A stretch of DNA of 64,000 nt. It comes from Acidovorax sp. 107. Its GTDB lineage: Bacteria; Pseudomonadota; Gammaproteobacteria; Burkholderiales; Burkholderiaceae_C. Of this stretch, positions 52,385 to 62,110 are shown one piece after another. The position numbers and the translations under genes are program-made. The stretch lies in contig NZ_QBTZ01000001.1 in NCBI RefSeq assembly GCF_003058055.1, positions 1,304,501 to 1,368,500 on the forward strand, in the 5' to 3' direction. The notes beneath the pieces are model-generated. The model was not told the origin of the DNA, searched no databases, and saw nothing but the letters and a program-made list of their open reading frames with translations. Each line of letters starts with the position of its first letter. Position 1 is the stretch's first letter.

Positions 52385-52822
52385 ATGGGCACCACCCTCC
52401 CTTCCATCCCCGCCAAACGATACTTCACGATTGGTGAGGTTGCGGAGCTGTGCGGCGTCAAGCCGCACGTGTTGCGTTACTGGGAGCAGGAGTTCACGCA
52501 GCTGCGACCGATGAAGCGGCGTGGCAACCGGCGCTATTACCAGCACCATGAGGTGCTGATGATTCGCCGTATCCGTGACCTGCTGTACGACCAAGGCTTC
52601 ACCATCAGCGGGGCGCGCAATCGTCTGCAAGAACTCACGCATCCTTCGCGGGAGGGGGCAACGGGCTCTGATGAATCGGCGATGGCTCAGGACGCTGAGC
52701 TACCCAGCATGCTGGTGGATAACGCGCGTGACCTTTCTATCGTCGCAACGGGCTTTTCCCTGGACTCCAATGCAGTGCGCCAAGAATTATTTGAAATTCG
52801 TGCACTACTTTCTCTGAACTGA
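52385..52822 (+). CDS. MerR-family transcriptional regulator
   Basis: The 145-residue protein has a MerR-type HTH (YFTIGEVAELCGVKPHVLRY, WEQEFTQLRPMKRRGNRRYY). This is the MlrA/PheT-linked group that usually follows ihfA in proteobacteria. The C-terminal third has no recognised ligand-binding Cys. I chose the ATG at 52385 over TTG 52370. The target is unknown. Confidence 0.88.
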   Translation: MGTTLPSIPAKRYFTIGEVAELCGVKPHVLRYWEQEFTQLRPMKRRGNRRYYQHHEVLMIRRIRDLLYDQGFTISGARNRLQELTHPSREGATGSDESAMAQDAELPSMLVDNARDLSIVATGFSLDSNAVRQELFEIRALLSLN

Positions 52823-52852
52823 GCTTTTTTCTGCATATAATCTAAGTCTTGT

Positions 52853-52929
52853 CGGCGTGTAGCGCAGCCTGGTAGCGCACTTGCATGGGGTGCAAGGGGT
52901 CGCGAGTTCGAATCCCGCCACGCCGACCA
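52853..52929 (+). tRNA. tRNA-Pro (anticodon GGG)
   Basis: The 77-nt gene folds as a cloverleaf: acceptor CGGCGTG/CACGCCG, D-arm GCGC/GCGC, anticodon stem CTTGC/GCAAG with loop ATGGGGT (anticodon GGG), and T-loop TTCGAAT. The CCA end is encoded. It reads CCC codons. Confidence 0.95.
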
Positions 52930-52940
52930 TTGATAGCAAA

Positions 52941-52971
52941 AGCCCAGAGCCGAAAGGTTCTGGGCTTTTTT
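52941..52971 (+). terminator. Rho-independent terminator of tRNA-Pro
   Basis: AGCCCAGAGCC (52941-52951), GAAA tetraloop and GGTTCTGGGCT (52956-52966) run into T6. Confidence 0.9.
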
Positions 52972-53166
52972 GCTTTTCCCTCCGCGCTGATTCTGCTGAC
53001 CTCGGTATCGCTGGTTGGTGGCGGCGCCTGCTGCGCCATGGTCAGCTGCGTTTCCGCGCCGGCAACGCAGCGGTGTCAGGCGCCTTGGCAGGTGCGTCAG
53101 CTGGGCGCTGATGGCTGGCCCGCCGCGGGGGAGGCGACAACAGCCCGCTATGGGCACGGAGACCTC

Positions 53167-53478
53167 ATGATTGATGGATTGGTGGCTGGACGGCTATACG
53201 GTGAAGCGGAGCGCCGTACAGACAAAGCGGGCAAGGTCTACACCTTGGTAAAGGTGCGAGCCAGCACGGCAGAGGGCGAAGTGCTTTTCATCAACGTCAT
53301 TGCCTTTGACGAGGACCTTTGCGCATCCCTTCACCAACTGCGCGATGGTGATTCGGTGGCGTTGTCTGGCGGTCTCAACCCCCGTGTCTGGACTGACAAG
53401 CAAGGCAACGTCAGACCGGCGCTCGATATGGTGGCGCACCGCCTGATTGGCTTGCCAGCCTGCGGCCGGGAGGATTAG
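53167..53478 (+). CDS. Single-stranded-DNA-binding-like OB-fold protein
   Basis: The 103-residue protein starts MIDGLVAGRLYGEAERRTDK at 53167 and has AGKVYTLVKVRASTAEGEVL, FINVIAFDE and GDSVALSGGLNPRVWTDKQG. These match the OB-fold core of SSB proteins, but without the acidic C-terminal tail (DDDIPF) used for partner binding. It is a separate, shorter paralogue type seen in Comamonadaceae, and its role is unclear. The frame runs upstream through the tRNA-Pro terminator, which is not coding. Confidence 0.8.
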   Translation: MIDGLVAGRLYGEAERRTDKAGKVYTLVKVRASTAEGEVLFINVIAFDEDLCASLHQLRDGDSVALSGGLNPRVWTDKQGNVRPALDMVAHRLIGLPACGRED

Positions 53479-53553
53479 GCTCGAACCTTGCCCCGCCCAC
53501 ATTGTCCCCCCCGTGCGCGGTGCAGAGGGCCTGCGTGCGGGGCGAGCGCAGGC

Positions 53554-53760
53554 TTAGCCGGTCTTTCGAGTGTTGTCTTTTGTAGGGGTTGTAAAACCCA
53601 GTGCCTTGAGCTCGTCCTCGCTCATGTGTAGTTCCGTCAATTCGGGCTGGCGTGCCTCGATGGCCCGTCGCCGCTCGAAATTGGTGGGGGGGCCTTTTTC
53701 TTCCTGGCGGCGATCCTTGCCGGTACGGCGGTCCGGGCTGCCTCTGCGTTCGACGCTCAT
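53554..53760 (-). CDS. Small charged protein, unknown
   Basis: The 68-residue product is strongly basic at first (MSVERRGSPDRRTGKDRRQE), then acidic. GSPDRRTGKDRR resembles low-complexity tails found on PilZ-linked and other signalling proteins, without a known function. It ends at 53554, 76 nt from the converging SSB-like gene. There is no membrane segment and no motif. Confidence 0.5.
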   Translation of the reverse strand: MSVERRGSPDRRTGKDRRQEEKGPPTNFERRRAIEARQPELTELHMSEDELKALGFTTPTKDNTRKTG

Positions 53761-54002
53761 GATGGTGGGTGGTGGTGGAAGGGTTGAGGGGACTTTGGTG
53801 AGCTACCTGTCGGCGGTGGATGGAGCGTCCTGCAGCGGCAGGCAGAGGTAAATAGTCTGCCTCAGTTGCAGATGTTTGCAAACACGTAAGCTGCCATTCG
53901 CGCGCCCCTGGATGCGCGAGAGGTTGCCGCCGGTGGATGGAGTGGTGCCCTATTGGTTGCTGCCCGACTACTGCAGACAGGCTTTAGCCTCGTGAAGGCC
54001 AA

Positions 54003-54036
54003 CAAAAAAGCCCTGACTCTTGCGAATCAGGGCTTT
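54003..54036. terminator. Rho-independent terminator beside tRNA-Thr
   Basis: AAAAAAGCCCTGACTC and GAATCAGGGCTTTT form a stem around a TTGC loop with A- and T-runs on both sides. It ends tRNA-Thr on the minus strand. Confidence 0.85.
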
Positions 54037-54041
54037 TCATT

Positions 54042-54117
54042 TGGTGCCGGAGAGATGAATCGAACACCCGACCTTCTCATTACGAATGAGCTGCTCTACC
54101 GACTGAGCTACACCGGC
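54042..54117 (-). tRNA. tRNA-Thr (anticodon CGT)
   Basis: The 76-nt gene reads GCCGGTG at its 5' acceptor arm and CTCCGGC-ACCA at the 3' end. The anticodon loop TTCGTAA has CGT, reading ACG codons. The T-loop is TTCGATT and the CCA is encoded. It lies 12 nt from the fbp stop on the same strand. Confidence 0.93.
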
Positions 54118-54128
54118 TTAGCCTCGAA

Positions 54129-55136
54129 TTATAGCGTGGAATGGTAGCTGGTCACGCGCTCAACTTCATTTTTTGAGCCAAGGATCACGCTCACGCGTTC
54201 GTGCAACTGGGTGGGCTGGATGTCGAGGATGCGTTGCTTGCCGTTGGTGGCAGCACCACCCGCCTGCTCGACCAGCCAGCCCATGGGGTTGGCTTCGTAC
54301 ATCAGGCGCAGCTTGCCGGGCTTGTTGGGCTCGCGCTTGTCCCAGGGGTACATGAAGACGCCGCCACGGGTCAGGATGCGGTGCACGTCGGCCACCATGC
54401 TGGCAATCCAGCGCATGTTGAAGTCCTTGCCGCGCGGGCCTTCCTTGCCTTGCAGGCATTCGTCGATGTAGCGCTTCACGGGCTCGTCCCAGTGGCGCAT
54501 GTTGCTCATGTTGATCGCGAATTCCTTGGTGTCCTCGGGGATGCGCACGTTCTCCTCGGTCAGCACGAAGGAGCCTTGTTCGCGGTCGAGCGTGAACATG
54601 GCCACGCCGTCGCCCACGGTGAGCACCAGCGTGGTCTGCGGGCCGTAGATGCAGTAGCCCGCGGCCACTTGCTGCGTGCCGGGCTGCAGGAAGTCGCCTT
54701 CCTCCACGCCCCGGTCGCCATCGGGCTTCTTCAGCACGCTGAAGATGGTGCCGATGCTCACGTTCACATCGATGTTGCTGGAGCCGTCGAGGGGGTCGAA
54801 CAGCAGCAGGTATTCACCTTGCGGGTAGCGGTTGGGCACCAGGTAGATGCCATCCATTTCTTCGGATGCCATGGCCGCCAGGTGGCCGCCCCATTCGTTG
54901 GCCTCGATCAGCACCTCGTTGGCGATGATGTCGAGCTTTTTCTGGATCTCGCCCTGCACGTTTTCGCTGCTGGCCGTGCCCAGTACGCCGCCCAGCGCAC
55001 CTTTGTTCACGGCGTGGCTGATGCTTTTGCAGGCGCGCGCCACCACTTCGAGCAGCAGGCGCAGCTGCGAGGGGATGAGGCCGTCCACCCGTTGCTGCTC
55101 AACGAGGTAGCGGGTCAGGCTGATGCTTTTTGCCAT
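54129..55136 (-). CDS. fbp: Class 1 fructose-1,6-bisphosphatase
   Basis: The 335-residue enzyme starts [20 protein letters not shown] at 55136, with the metal-binding [20 protein letters not shown] and the substrate loop [20 protein letters not shown]. It removes the 1-phosphate in gluconeogenesis. The open frame runs further upstream without conservation. It lies 23 nt after the pepN stop. Confidence 0.97.
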   Translation of the reverse strand: MAKSISLTRYLVEQQRVDGLIPSQLRLLLEVVARACKSISHAVNKGALGGVLGTASSENVQGEIQKKLDIIANEVLIEANEWGGHLAAMASEEMDGIYLVPNRYPQGEYLLLFDPLDGSSNIDVNVSIGTIFSVLKKPDGDRGVEEGDFLQPGTQQVAAGYCIYGPQTTLVLTVGDGVAMFTLDREQGSFVLTEENVRIPEDTKEFAINMSNMRHWDEPVKRYIDECLQGKEGPRGKDFNMRWIASMVADVHRILTRGGVFMYPWDKREPNKPGKLRLMYEANPMGWLVEQAGGAATNGKQRILDIQPTQLHERVSVILGSKNEVERVTSYHSTL

Positions 55137-55159
55137 GTCAGTCTCTTCTCGGTCGTGGT

Positions 55160-57916
55160 TTATTCGGCGAGTGCGCGGGTCACCACCTCGCGCACATCGT
55201 TGGACAGGTCGGGCTTGGCAGCGACGCGTGCGATGGCCTCGCGGGCGGCGCTGCGCCACGGGTCTGCCAGCTTCTTCCAGCGGTCGAGCGCGCGCGCGAG
55301 GCGGGCGGCGACCTGCGGGTTGATGGCGTCCAGCTCGATCACGCGATCGCTCCAGAACACGTAGCCCGCAGCGTCCTGCCGGTGGAAGGCGCCGGGGTTG
55401 GCACTGCAGTAGCTGAAGATCACGCTGCGCGCACGGTTGGGGTTCTTCAGGCTGAAGTCCGGGTGCGACATGAGCTGGCGCACAGAGGGCAGCACGTTAC
55501 CGCCCCGATCTGGCGCACCGGCCTGCAGCGCAAACCACTTGTCGATGACCAGCGGCTCGTCCTTGAATATCGCATGGAAGCGCGCCAGGGCAGGTGCCGC
55601 CAGTTCGCTGCCACTGGCCACCAGGGCCGTCAGGGCGTTGAAGCGGTCCGTCATGTTGCCTGCCACCTTGAAGCGCTGGTAGGCCTTGCCAGGCCACACC
55701 ACATCGCCTGTCTTCTGCGCGGCAATGCACAGCATGTGCAGCGCCAGGCCGCTGAGCGCGCGGCGGCCGGAGGAGACGGGGTCGGGGCGGTAGCCGCCGG
55801 TGTCCTGGTTCTGTTCCCAGACGGTTTCCCAGTCGGCCTGCAGTGCTAGCGCCAACTCTTCGCGCATGGCTTCGCGTACCGCGTGGATGCGCTGAGGGTC
55901 CGCCACATCCAGCTGCTCGGCGATGTAGGTTTCGGAGGGCAGCGTGAGCACCAGCTCCTTGAACGCTGCATCCAGGGCTGGGTTGCGCAGCACGCTGCGC
56001 ATGGCTTCCACAAACTCTGCAGACAGGATGGTTTGGTCAAATCGGCCGTTAGCGCCAGTTTTATATGCCTCATTAGCTATTGTATTAATAGCAATTCGCA
56101 GTGCTAGGCGCTGGCCTGCTTCCCAGCGGTTGAAGGCGTCGGCATCGTGCGCCAGCAGGGTGAGCAACTGCGCATCGGTGTAGTCGATGTCCAGCACCAC
56201 GGGCGCGCTGAAGCCGCGCAGCAGCGAGGGCACGGGTTCGGCGTCCAGGTTGGTGAAGGTCAGGGTCTGCGACGCCTCGGTGAGCACCACCACGCGCGAG
56301 GTGGTGTGGGCTGCACCTTCTGCAGCGCCTTCGCCCGCAAGGTGCAAGGGCAGGGCGGCACCAGTGTTGGCGTCGATCAGGCCCAGCTCGACCGGGATGA
56401 CGAAGGGCTGCTTCTCGCTCTGGCCAGGCGTAGGGGCGCAGCTTTGCGACAGCGTGAGTGCGTAGCAGCGCATGGCGGCGTCGTAGCGGCCTGTGGCGCG
56501 CACGCGGGGCGTGCCGGCCTGGCTGTACCAGCGTTTGAACTGCGCAAGGTGCTGCGTGAGCGGGCTGCCTGGGTTGGCATCGGCAATGGCTTGCACAAAG
56601 TCGTCGCAGGTCACAGCCTGGCCGTCATGGCGCTCGAAGTACAACTTCATGCCCTTGGCAAAGCCTTCGCGGCCCACCAGGTTGTGCTGCATGCGCACCA
56701 CTTCCGCACCCTTTTCGTAGATGGTGACGGTGTAGAAGTTGTTGATCTCGACGTAGCTGTCGGGCCGTACGGGGTGGGCCATGGGGCCCGCGTCTTCCGG
56801 GAACTGGGCGGTGCGCAGCACGCGCACGTCCTCGATGCGCTTGACGGCGCGGGCGGACGGGCTGCCCGCCAGGTCCATGCTGAATTCCTGGTCGCGGAAG
56901 ACGGTGAGGCCTTCCTTCAGGCTCAGCTGGAACCAGTCGCGGCAGGTCACGCGGTTGCCTGTCCAGTTGTGAAAGTACTCGTGGCCGACCACGCTTTCGA
57001 TGTTGGCAAAGTCGGTGTCGGTGGCTGTGGATTCGCTGGCCAGAACGTACTTCGTGTTGAAGATGTTCAGGCCCTTGTTCTCCATGGCGCCCATGTTGAA
57101 GTCGCTGGTGGCGACGATCATGAAGCGCTCCAGGTCCAGCGGCAGGCCGAAGCGGGCTTCGTCCCAGGCCACGCTGTACATCAGCGAGTTCATGGCATGT
57201 TCGGTCTTGCCCAGGTCGCCCGGACGCACGTAAACCTGCAGCAGGTGGTCGGTGCCCGAGCGGCTCTTGATCTTCTGCTCGCGGGCCACCAGCTTGCCCG
57301 CCACCAGGGCGAACAGGTAGCAGGGCTTCTTGTGCGGGTCGACCCACTTGGCAAAGTGGCGGCCGTCTTCTAGGTCGCCGCTGTCCACCAGGTTGCCGTT
57401 GCTCAGCAGCACCGGGTACTGGGCCTTGTCGGCGCGCAGCGTGACGGTGTAGCTGGCCATCACATCAGGGCGGTCCAGGAAGTAGGTGATGCGGCGAAAG
57501 CCCTCGGCCTCGCACTGCGTGAAGAAGGTGCCCTGGCTCACGTACAGGCCCATGAGCTGCGTGTTCTTGGCGGGGCAGCAGGTGGTGAAGATCTCCAGCG
57601 CGAAAGGCTCGGAGCCTTCAGGCAGGTTCTCCAGCACCAGGCGGGTGCCTTCCATCTTGAACGAGGTGCCCTGGCCGTTGACCAGCACGCGCGCCAGGTT
57701 CAGGTCATCGCCGTCGAGCTTGAGCGGCTGCGCGGCCACGTCGGGGTTACGGCGCAGCGTCATGCGGTTGAGCACACGGGTCTTGGCCGGGTCCAGGTCG
57801 AAGGTCAGCTCCACGCTGTCGATCCAGTAGGCGGGGGCGGTGTAGTCCTCGCGGCGGATGGCGATGGCCGGGGCCGCGCCGTCTCCGCTTCCGTCGGCTT
57901 TATGCAGTTGCAACAT
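55160..57916 (-). CDS. pepN: Aminopeptidase N (M1 zinc metallopeptidase)
   Basis: The 918-residue protein has the substrate motif GAMEN at 276-280 and the zinc motif [11 protein letters not shown] with His312, Glu313 and His316. The third ligand is Glu335 in the following [13 protein letters not shown]. The C-terminal helical domains cover residues of about 450-918. It is somewhat longer than E. coli PepN (870). Residues of about 603-624 come from a dispersed repeat copy (see 56040). The start overlaps the stop of the HAD gene by 17 nt, suggesting translational coupling. Confidence 0.97.
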   Translation of the reverse strand: MLQLHKADGSGDGAAPAIAIRREDYTAPAYWIDSVELTFDLDPAKTRVLNRMTLRRNPDVAAQPLKLDGDDLNLARVLVNGQGTSFKMEGTRLVLENLPEGSEPFALEIFTTCCPAKNTQLMGLYVSQGTFFTQCEAEGFRRITYFLDRPDVMASYTVTLRADKAQYPVLLSNGNLVDSGDLEDGRHFAKWVDPHKKPCYLFALVAGKLVAREQKIKSRSGTDHLLQVYVRPGDLGKTEHAMNSLMYSVAWDEARFGLPLDLERFMIVATSDFNMGAMENKGLNIFNTKYVLASESTATDTDFANIESVVGHEYFHNWTGNRVTCRDWFQLSLKEGLTVFRDQEFSMDLAGSPSARAVKRIEDVRVLRTAQFPEDAGPMAHPVRPDSYVEINNFYTVTIYEKGAEVVRMQHNLVGREGFAKGMKLYFERHDGQAVTCDDFVQAIADANPGSPLTQHLAQFKRWYSQAGTPRVRATGRYDAAMRCYALTLSQSCAPTPGQSEKQPFVIPVELGLIDANTGAALPLHLAGEGAAEGAAHTTSRVVVLTEASQTLTFTNLDAEPVPSLLRGFSAPVVLDIDYTDAQLLTLLAHDADAFNRWEAGQRLALRIAINTIANEAYKTGANGRFDQTILSAEFVEAMRSVLRNPALDAAFKELVLTLPSETYIAEQLDVADPQRIHAVREAMREELALALQADWETVWEQNQDTGGYRPDPVSSGRRALSGLALHMLCIAAQKTGDVVWPGKAYQRFKVAGNMTDRFNALTALVASGSELAAPALARFHAIFKDEPLVIDKWFALQAGAPDRGGNVLPSVRQLMSHPDFSLKNPNRARSVIFSYCSANPGAFHRQDAAGYVFWSDRVIELDAINPQVAARLARALDRWKKLADPWRSAAREAIARVAAKPDLSNDVREVVTRALAE
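56040..56112. repeat. Dispersed repeat copy inside pepN
   Basis: On the minus strand the stretch includes ATTGCTATTAATACAATAGC and TAAAACTGGCGCTAACGGCC. It resembles the intergenic repeat family but is more diverged. It encodes [16 protein letters not shown] and keeps frame. Confidence 0.45.
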
Positions 57917-58580
57917 GGATGCTCTCCAGAAAGTCGGTGTTCATGAGTTCGGTGTAGTCGCGCACGGCTGCCAGCACATGGGGCCCGGCCAGTTGCTCGG
58001 GCGTGTGGGTGCTGCAGATGGCCACGGCGCGCATGCCCGCGCGGCGCGCGGCCTCAATGCCAAAGGGTGCATCTTCAAAAACGATGCAGTGCGCTGGGTC
58101 GGCTGCAATGCGGCGCGCGGCTTCGAGAAAAATGGCAGGCTGGGGCTTGCCAGGCAGGCCCTCGTCGCCGCGCACGATGGCTTGTGGCGCGGGCTCCAGG
58201 CCGAGGTGGCCCAGGGCGAATTCCACGTTGCCGATGTCGCCCGCCGTGCCCACGGCCACCTTGAGGCCACGGGCACGCACCTGCGCCGCAAACTGGCGAA
58301 ACCCGGCCACTTCGGAGAAGCGCGGGGCGAACAGCTCGCGGTAGATGGTTTCTTTTTCGTGCGTGAGCGCGTCGGCCTCGTCCTGCGACACGGGGCGGCC
58401 CAGCAGCTCCACGATGCACTCGGTGCCATTGCGGCCCGTGGTGCGCGCCATGAGGTCAGGCACGTCGATGTCCATGCCCCGGCGGCGTGCAAACTCGACC
58501 CACGCCTGGGCGTGCCAGGGCATGGAGTCGATCATGGTGCCGTCCATGTCGAAGATGATGGCGTCGGTGCGCATACGCAT
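57900..58580 (-). CDS. HAD-superfamily phosphatase (beta-phosphoglucomutase-like)
   Basis: The 226-residue protein has the HAD motif I FDMDGTMIDS (catalytic Asp), motif II VGTAGD, motif III KPQPAIFLEAARR and motif IV VFEDAPFGIEAARRAGMRAV. A helical cap follows motif I, as in PgmB/GPP-like phosphatases. The substrate is a small phosphorylated metabolite, not further known. The stop overlaps the pepN start, and prfB ends three bases upstream of its ATG, so prfB, this gene, pepN and fbp may be one transcript. Confidence 0.9.
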   Translation of the reverse strand: MRMRTDAIIFDMDGTMIDSMPWHAQAWVEFARRRGMDIDVPDLMARTTGRNGTECIVELLGRPVSQDEADALTHEKETIYRELFAPRFSEVAGFRQFAAQVRARGLKVAVGTAGDIGNVEFALGHLGLEPAPQAIVRGDEGLPGKPQPAIFLEAARRIAADPAHCIVFEDAPFGIEAARRAGMRAVAICSTHTPEQLAGPHVLAAVRDYTELMNTDFLESIHVATA

Positions 58581-58583
58581 CGC

Positions 58584-59688
58584 TCAGACGCCTTGCTTCA
58601 ACGAAGCTTCGATGAAGGCATCGAGGTCGCCGTCCAGCACCTTCTGCGTGGCCGAGATTTCGACGTTGGTGCGCAGGTCCTTGATGCGGCTGTTGTCCAG
58701 CACGTAGCTGCGGATCTGGTGGCCCCAGCCCACGTCGGTCTTGGTGTCTTCCAGCTTCTGCTGCTCTTCCATGCGCTTGCGCATCTCGAAGTCATACAGG
58801 CGGCTGCGCAGGCGCTGCCATGCCACGTCGCGGTTGCTGTGCTGGCTGCGGCCGTCCTGACACTGCACCACGATGCCGGTGGGGATGTGCGTCAGGCGCA
58901 CGGCCGAGTCGGTCTTGTTGATGTGCTGGCCGCCCGCGCCCGATGCGCGGAAGGTGTCGGTTCGCACGTCGGCCGGGTTGATGTTGATCTCGATGGAGTC
59001 GTCGATCTCGGGATACACGAACAGCGACGCGAACGAGGTGTGACGGCCGCCCGAGCTGTCGAACGGGCTCTTGCGCACCAAGCGGTGCACACCGGTTTCG
59101 GTGCGCAGCAGGCCGAAGGCGTATTCACCCTCGATCTTGATCGTGGCGCTCTTGATGCCGGCCACGTCGCCCGGGGTTTCTTCTTCGACCGTGGCCTTGA
59201 AGCCCTTGCGTTCGGCGTACTTCAGGTACTGGCGCAGCAGCATGCTGGCCCAGTCGCAGGCCTCGGTACCACCAGCGCCTGCCTGAATGTCCACAAAGCA
59301 GTTGAGCGGGTCCGCCTCGTTGCGGAACATGCGGCGGAACTCCAGCTCTTCCACCGCCGCGCGCATGGTGGCGGCTTCCGACTCGATGGTCAAAAGGCCG
59401 GCTTCATCGCCTTCCTCTTTGCTCATCTCATACAGCTCGGCGTTGTCGGCCAGATCGCGGGTGAGCTTGTCGAGCGTGACCACCACGCTGGAGAGCGATT
59501 TTTGTTCCTTGCCCAGCTCCTGGGCCTTCTTCGGATCGTTCCAGACCGAAGGGTCTTCCAGCGAAGCGTTTACCGTGCGCAGGCGTTCAAATTTGGCATC
59601 GAAGTCAAAGATACCTCCGTAACTCTTGCGTGCGCAGAGCCAGGTCGCTGAGGGTAGTGCCGATGAGGTTGATGCGTTCTGCGTCCAT
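58584..59688 (-). CDS. prfB: Peptide chain release factor 2, expressed by programmed +1 frameshift
   Basis: The gene is in two frames. The first starts at ATG 59688 and encodes 27 residues ([20 protein letters not shown], then QELRRYL) to a TGA at 59607-59605. A +1 shift at CTT TGA C joins it to the second frame, [20 protein letters not shown], which ends at 58584. The total length is 367 residues, as for E. coli RF2 (365). The GGQ motif ([14 protein letters not shown]) is intact. RF2 reads UGA and UAA, so low RF2 favours the shift, an autoregulatory loop. Confidence 0.98.
59605..59619 (-). promoter_or_regulatory. prfB programmed frameshift signal
   Basis: On the minus strand the site reads CGGAGG TAT CTT TGA. 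The Shine-Dalgarno-like GGAGG lies three bases before the slippery CTT, and the next base is C, as in the canonical RF2 frameshift site. Confidence 0.95.
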
Positions 59689-59827
59689 GATTCTTGTCCT
59701 GGGTGTTCTGTGGAATAACCCGCGATTTTCTCATGGGATGGGTAAGAGCCCCACCAATGCCCTTTGTGCCGGGCGGTTGCCGGACTGGAGCATGAAGTCC
59801 GGTGGGTAGTCCGCCTGGAGGATATCA

Positions 59828-59880
59828 AAAATGATAGCTACTCAGGCAATATCCACTAGCGCCTGAAGGCGCCAGGGCTC
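59828..59880. repeat. Dispersed intergenic repeat copy
   Basis: It reads AAAAATGATAGCTACTCAGG, then CACTAGCGCCTGAAGGCGCC, and fits the family consensus. It lies between prfB and the alpha/beta hydrolase gene; 59689-59827 shows nothing else. Confidence 0.6.
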
Positions 59881-59889
59881 TCAATTGCC

Positions 59890-60798
59890 TCAGGCAGCAC
59901 CCAAAAACGATTCGATCAGCTGGGCCACCTGCTCCGGCTGGTCATGGTGCAGCATGTGCCCCGCGTCTTGCACGACGGCCGTGCTGCAGGTGCGCACATG
60001 GGTCAGGCGCTGGTGGTATTCGTCCAGGGTGTACCGGCCGTTCCACCACTGGCCCAGGCTGTCGCCACTGGCCTCGATGGCCAGCACGGGGGCGGTAATG
60101 CGCTCGTAGATGGCCAGCGCCTCGTCCGCGCGGTACAGCTGCGCGCTGGTGATCTTGTGGGCGGGGTCGCCCAGGATTTCCCACTGCCCCTGCGCGTTGG
60201 GCCGTGCCCAGTGCTGGGCCAGCCATTGGGCCTTGTCCTCGGACAGGCGGGGGTTGGTCTTCATCAGGCGGCGGGCCACGCCGTCGGCGCTGTCATAGGT
60301 CTTGAGTTCCTTGGTGCCCTGGTGCAACTGCTTGATTTCGTCGATCCATTGCGCGTAGCGCGTGGGCGCTTGCGCAGGGCGTGTGGCGGGCAGGCCAAAG
60401 CCTTCCAGGTTGACGAGCTTGCGCACGCGCTCGGGCCGCACGCCGCCGTACATCATGGCCACGTTGCCGCCCATGCTGTGGCCCACCAGGTCGATGGCCT
60501 CGCCGGGCGCGTAGTGGTCCAGCAGCAGGTCCAGGTCGGCCAGGTAGTCGGCAAACACATAGTGGTCCACCGGCGCACCGGTGGTGAGGCCAAAGCCGCG
60601 CCAGTCTGGCGCAATGATGCGGCGTGGTTGGCGCAGCGCGTCCACCGTGAACTGGTAGGAGGCACTCACGTCCATCCAGCCATGCAGCAGCACCAGCGTG
60701 GGCAGGTCGCTGTGCTCGGGGCCCCAGTGGCGGACGTGGTAATTGAGGTGCCGCAGCGCCAGTGTGCTGCTGCGCGAAGGGGTGAGAACTTGGTACAT
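59890..60798 (-). CDS. Alpha/beta-fold hydrolase
   Basis: The 302-residue protein has the oxyanion region LVLLHGWMDVSASY, the nucleophile elbow DLVGHSMGGNVAMM (Ser in GHSMG) and the acid/base pair in EASGDS and QDAGHMLHHDQPEQ. The substrate class is unknown. It is divergent from the aldo/keto reductase gene. Confidence 0.9.
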   Translation of the reverse strand: MYQVLTPSRSSTLALRHLNYHVRHWGPEHSDLPTLVLLHGWMDVSASYQFTVDALRQPRRIIAPDWRGFGLTTGAPVDHYVFADYLADLDLLLDHYAPGEAIDLVGHSMGGNVAMMYGGVRPERVRKLVNLEGFGLPATRPAQAPTRYAQWIDEIKQLHQGTKELKTYDSADGVARRLMKTNPRLSEDKAQWLAQHWARPNAQGQWEILGDPAHKITSAQLYRADEALAIYERITAPVLAIEASGDSLGQWWNGRYTLDEYHQRLTHVRTCSTAVVQDAGHMLHHDQPEQVAQLIESFLGAA

Positions 60799-60955
60799 GC
60801 TGTGCCAATGTTACGTTGCCGCCGCGCTGGCGGGGCGCCCTGCGGTGTCACCAAGGAGTCCGGCGCCCGGCAGGTTTTGGCGATCGCTTGTACCATCGCC
60901 AGCCGGGGTCGCAGCAGGCCCTGTTTCCTTTTCCACCATCTGGAGCCTTCACCGC

Positions 60956-62017
60956 ATGAACACCGTCCGCTTGGGTCAGAGTGACCTGCTTGTCACCCCC
61001 ATTTGCCTGGGCACCATGACCTTCGGCGAGCAGGTCAACGAGGCCGATTCGCACGCCATCCTGAGCCAATCGCTTGCGCGTGGCGTGAACTTCATTGACA
61101 CGGCCGAGATGTATGCCGTGCCCGCCAAGGCTGAGACCTTTGGCGCGACTGAAACCATCATCGGCAACTGGTTTGCCAAGAACCCCGGCGCGCGCCAGAA
61201 GCTGGTGGTGGCCACCAAGGTGGCCGGCCCATCGCGCGGCATGCCCTGGGTGCGCGAGGGCAAGGGCATGACGGCGGCCGATATCGTGGCGTCGTGCGAA
61301 GGCAGCCTGCGCCGCCTGCAGACCGATGTGATCGACCTCTACCAGATCCACTGGCCCGAGCGCCATGTGCCTGCCTTCGGCAACCTGTATTACGACCCCG
61401 CCAAGGAAACGTCGCAAACCCCCATCCACGAGCAGCTGGAAGCGCTGGCCGGGCTGGTGAAGGCGGGCAAGGTGCGCTACATCGGCCTGTCGAATGAAAC
61501 CCCCTACGGCGTGCACGAATTCGTGCGTCTGGCCGAGCAGCATGGCCTGCCGCGTGTCGCTACCGTGCAGAACCCGTACTGCCTGATCAACCGCACCTGG
61601 GAAAACGGGCTGGATGAAACCTGCCACCGCCTGGATGTGTCTCTGCTGGCCTATTCGCCCTTGGGCTTTGGCCTGCTGACGGGCAAGTACGACGAAAGCG
61701 GCATCACCGGCCCCAATGCCCCGCAGGGCGCGCGCATTGCATCGTATGAATCCGTGCGCAAACAGCGCTGGGGCCGCCCCGAGGCGTTGGAGGCTTCGCG
61801 CCGTTACAACGCATTGGCCCGCGCCAACGGCATGACGCCCACGCAGATGGCGCTGGCGTTCTGCTACACCAAGTGGCAAGTGGCCAGCACCATCATCGGC
61901 GTGACGTCCGTGGCGCAGCTGGAAGAAGACCTGAACGCCTGGGGCACCACGCTGTCGCCCGAGGTGCTGAAGGCCATCGACGCGATCCGCTGGGAGCTGC
62001 GCGACCCGGCGCTGTGA
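60956..62017 (+). CDS. Aldo/keto reductase (Tas-like)
   Basis: The 353-residue barrel protein starts MNTVRLGQSDLLVTPICLGT at 60956. The catalytic tetrad is recognisable in NFIDTAEMYAVPA (Asp, Tyr), VATKVAGPSRG (Lys) and DLYQIHWPERH (His). NADP-binding GFGLLTGKYDESG and ASTIIGVTSVAQLEEDL are also present. Tas-type reductases of this length act on aldehydes or flavin/NADPH-linked substrates. It ends at a strong terminator. Confidence 0.92.
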   Translation: MNTVRLGQSDLLVTPICLGTMTFGEQVNEADSHAILSQSLARGVNFIDTAEMYAVPAKAETFGATETIIGNWFAKNPGARQKLVVATKVAGPSRGMPWVREGKGMTAADIVASCEGSLRRLQTDVIDLYQIHWPERHVPAFGNLYYDPAKETSQTPIHEQLEALAGLVKAGKVRYIGLSNETPYGVHEFVRLAEQHGLPRVATVQNPYCLINRTWENGLDETCHRLDVSLLAYSPLGFGLLTGKYDESGITGPNAPQGARIASYESVRKQRWGRPEALEASRRYNALARANGMTPTQMALAFCYTKWQVASTIIGVTSVAQLEEDLNAWGTTLSPEVLKAIDAIRWELRDPAL

Positions 62018-62053
62018 GCGGGCAGGGTGTGACCCTGTGACTCGGCAGGAGAA

Positions 62054-62085
62054 AAACAAAGGGGCCCAGCAGGGCCCCTTTGTTT
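62054..62085 (+). terminator. Rho-independent terminator of the aldo/keto reductase
   Basis: AAACAAAGGGGCCC (62054-62067) and GGGCCCCTTTGTTT (62072-62085) pair exactly around AGCA. Confidence 0.9.
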
Positions 62086-62110
62086 ATTGACGAATCGTCG
62101 GGCACAGCCG

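Noticed and set aside
52885..53166. Upstream extension of the SSB-like gene through the tRNA-Pro
   Set aside because: It would read through the tRNA and its terminator. The OB-fold similarity begins at 53167.
57858..59651. A 597-codon plus-strand frame opposite prfB and the HAD gene
   Set aside because: It is antisense to a conserved release factor and has low-complexity composition.
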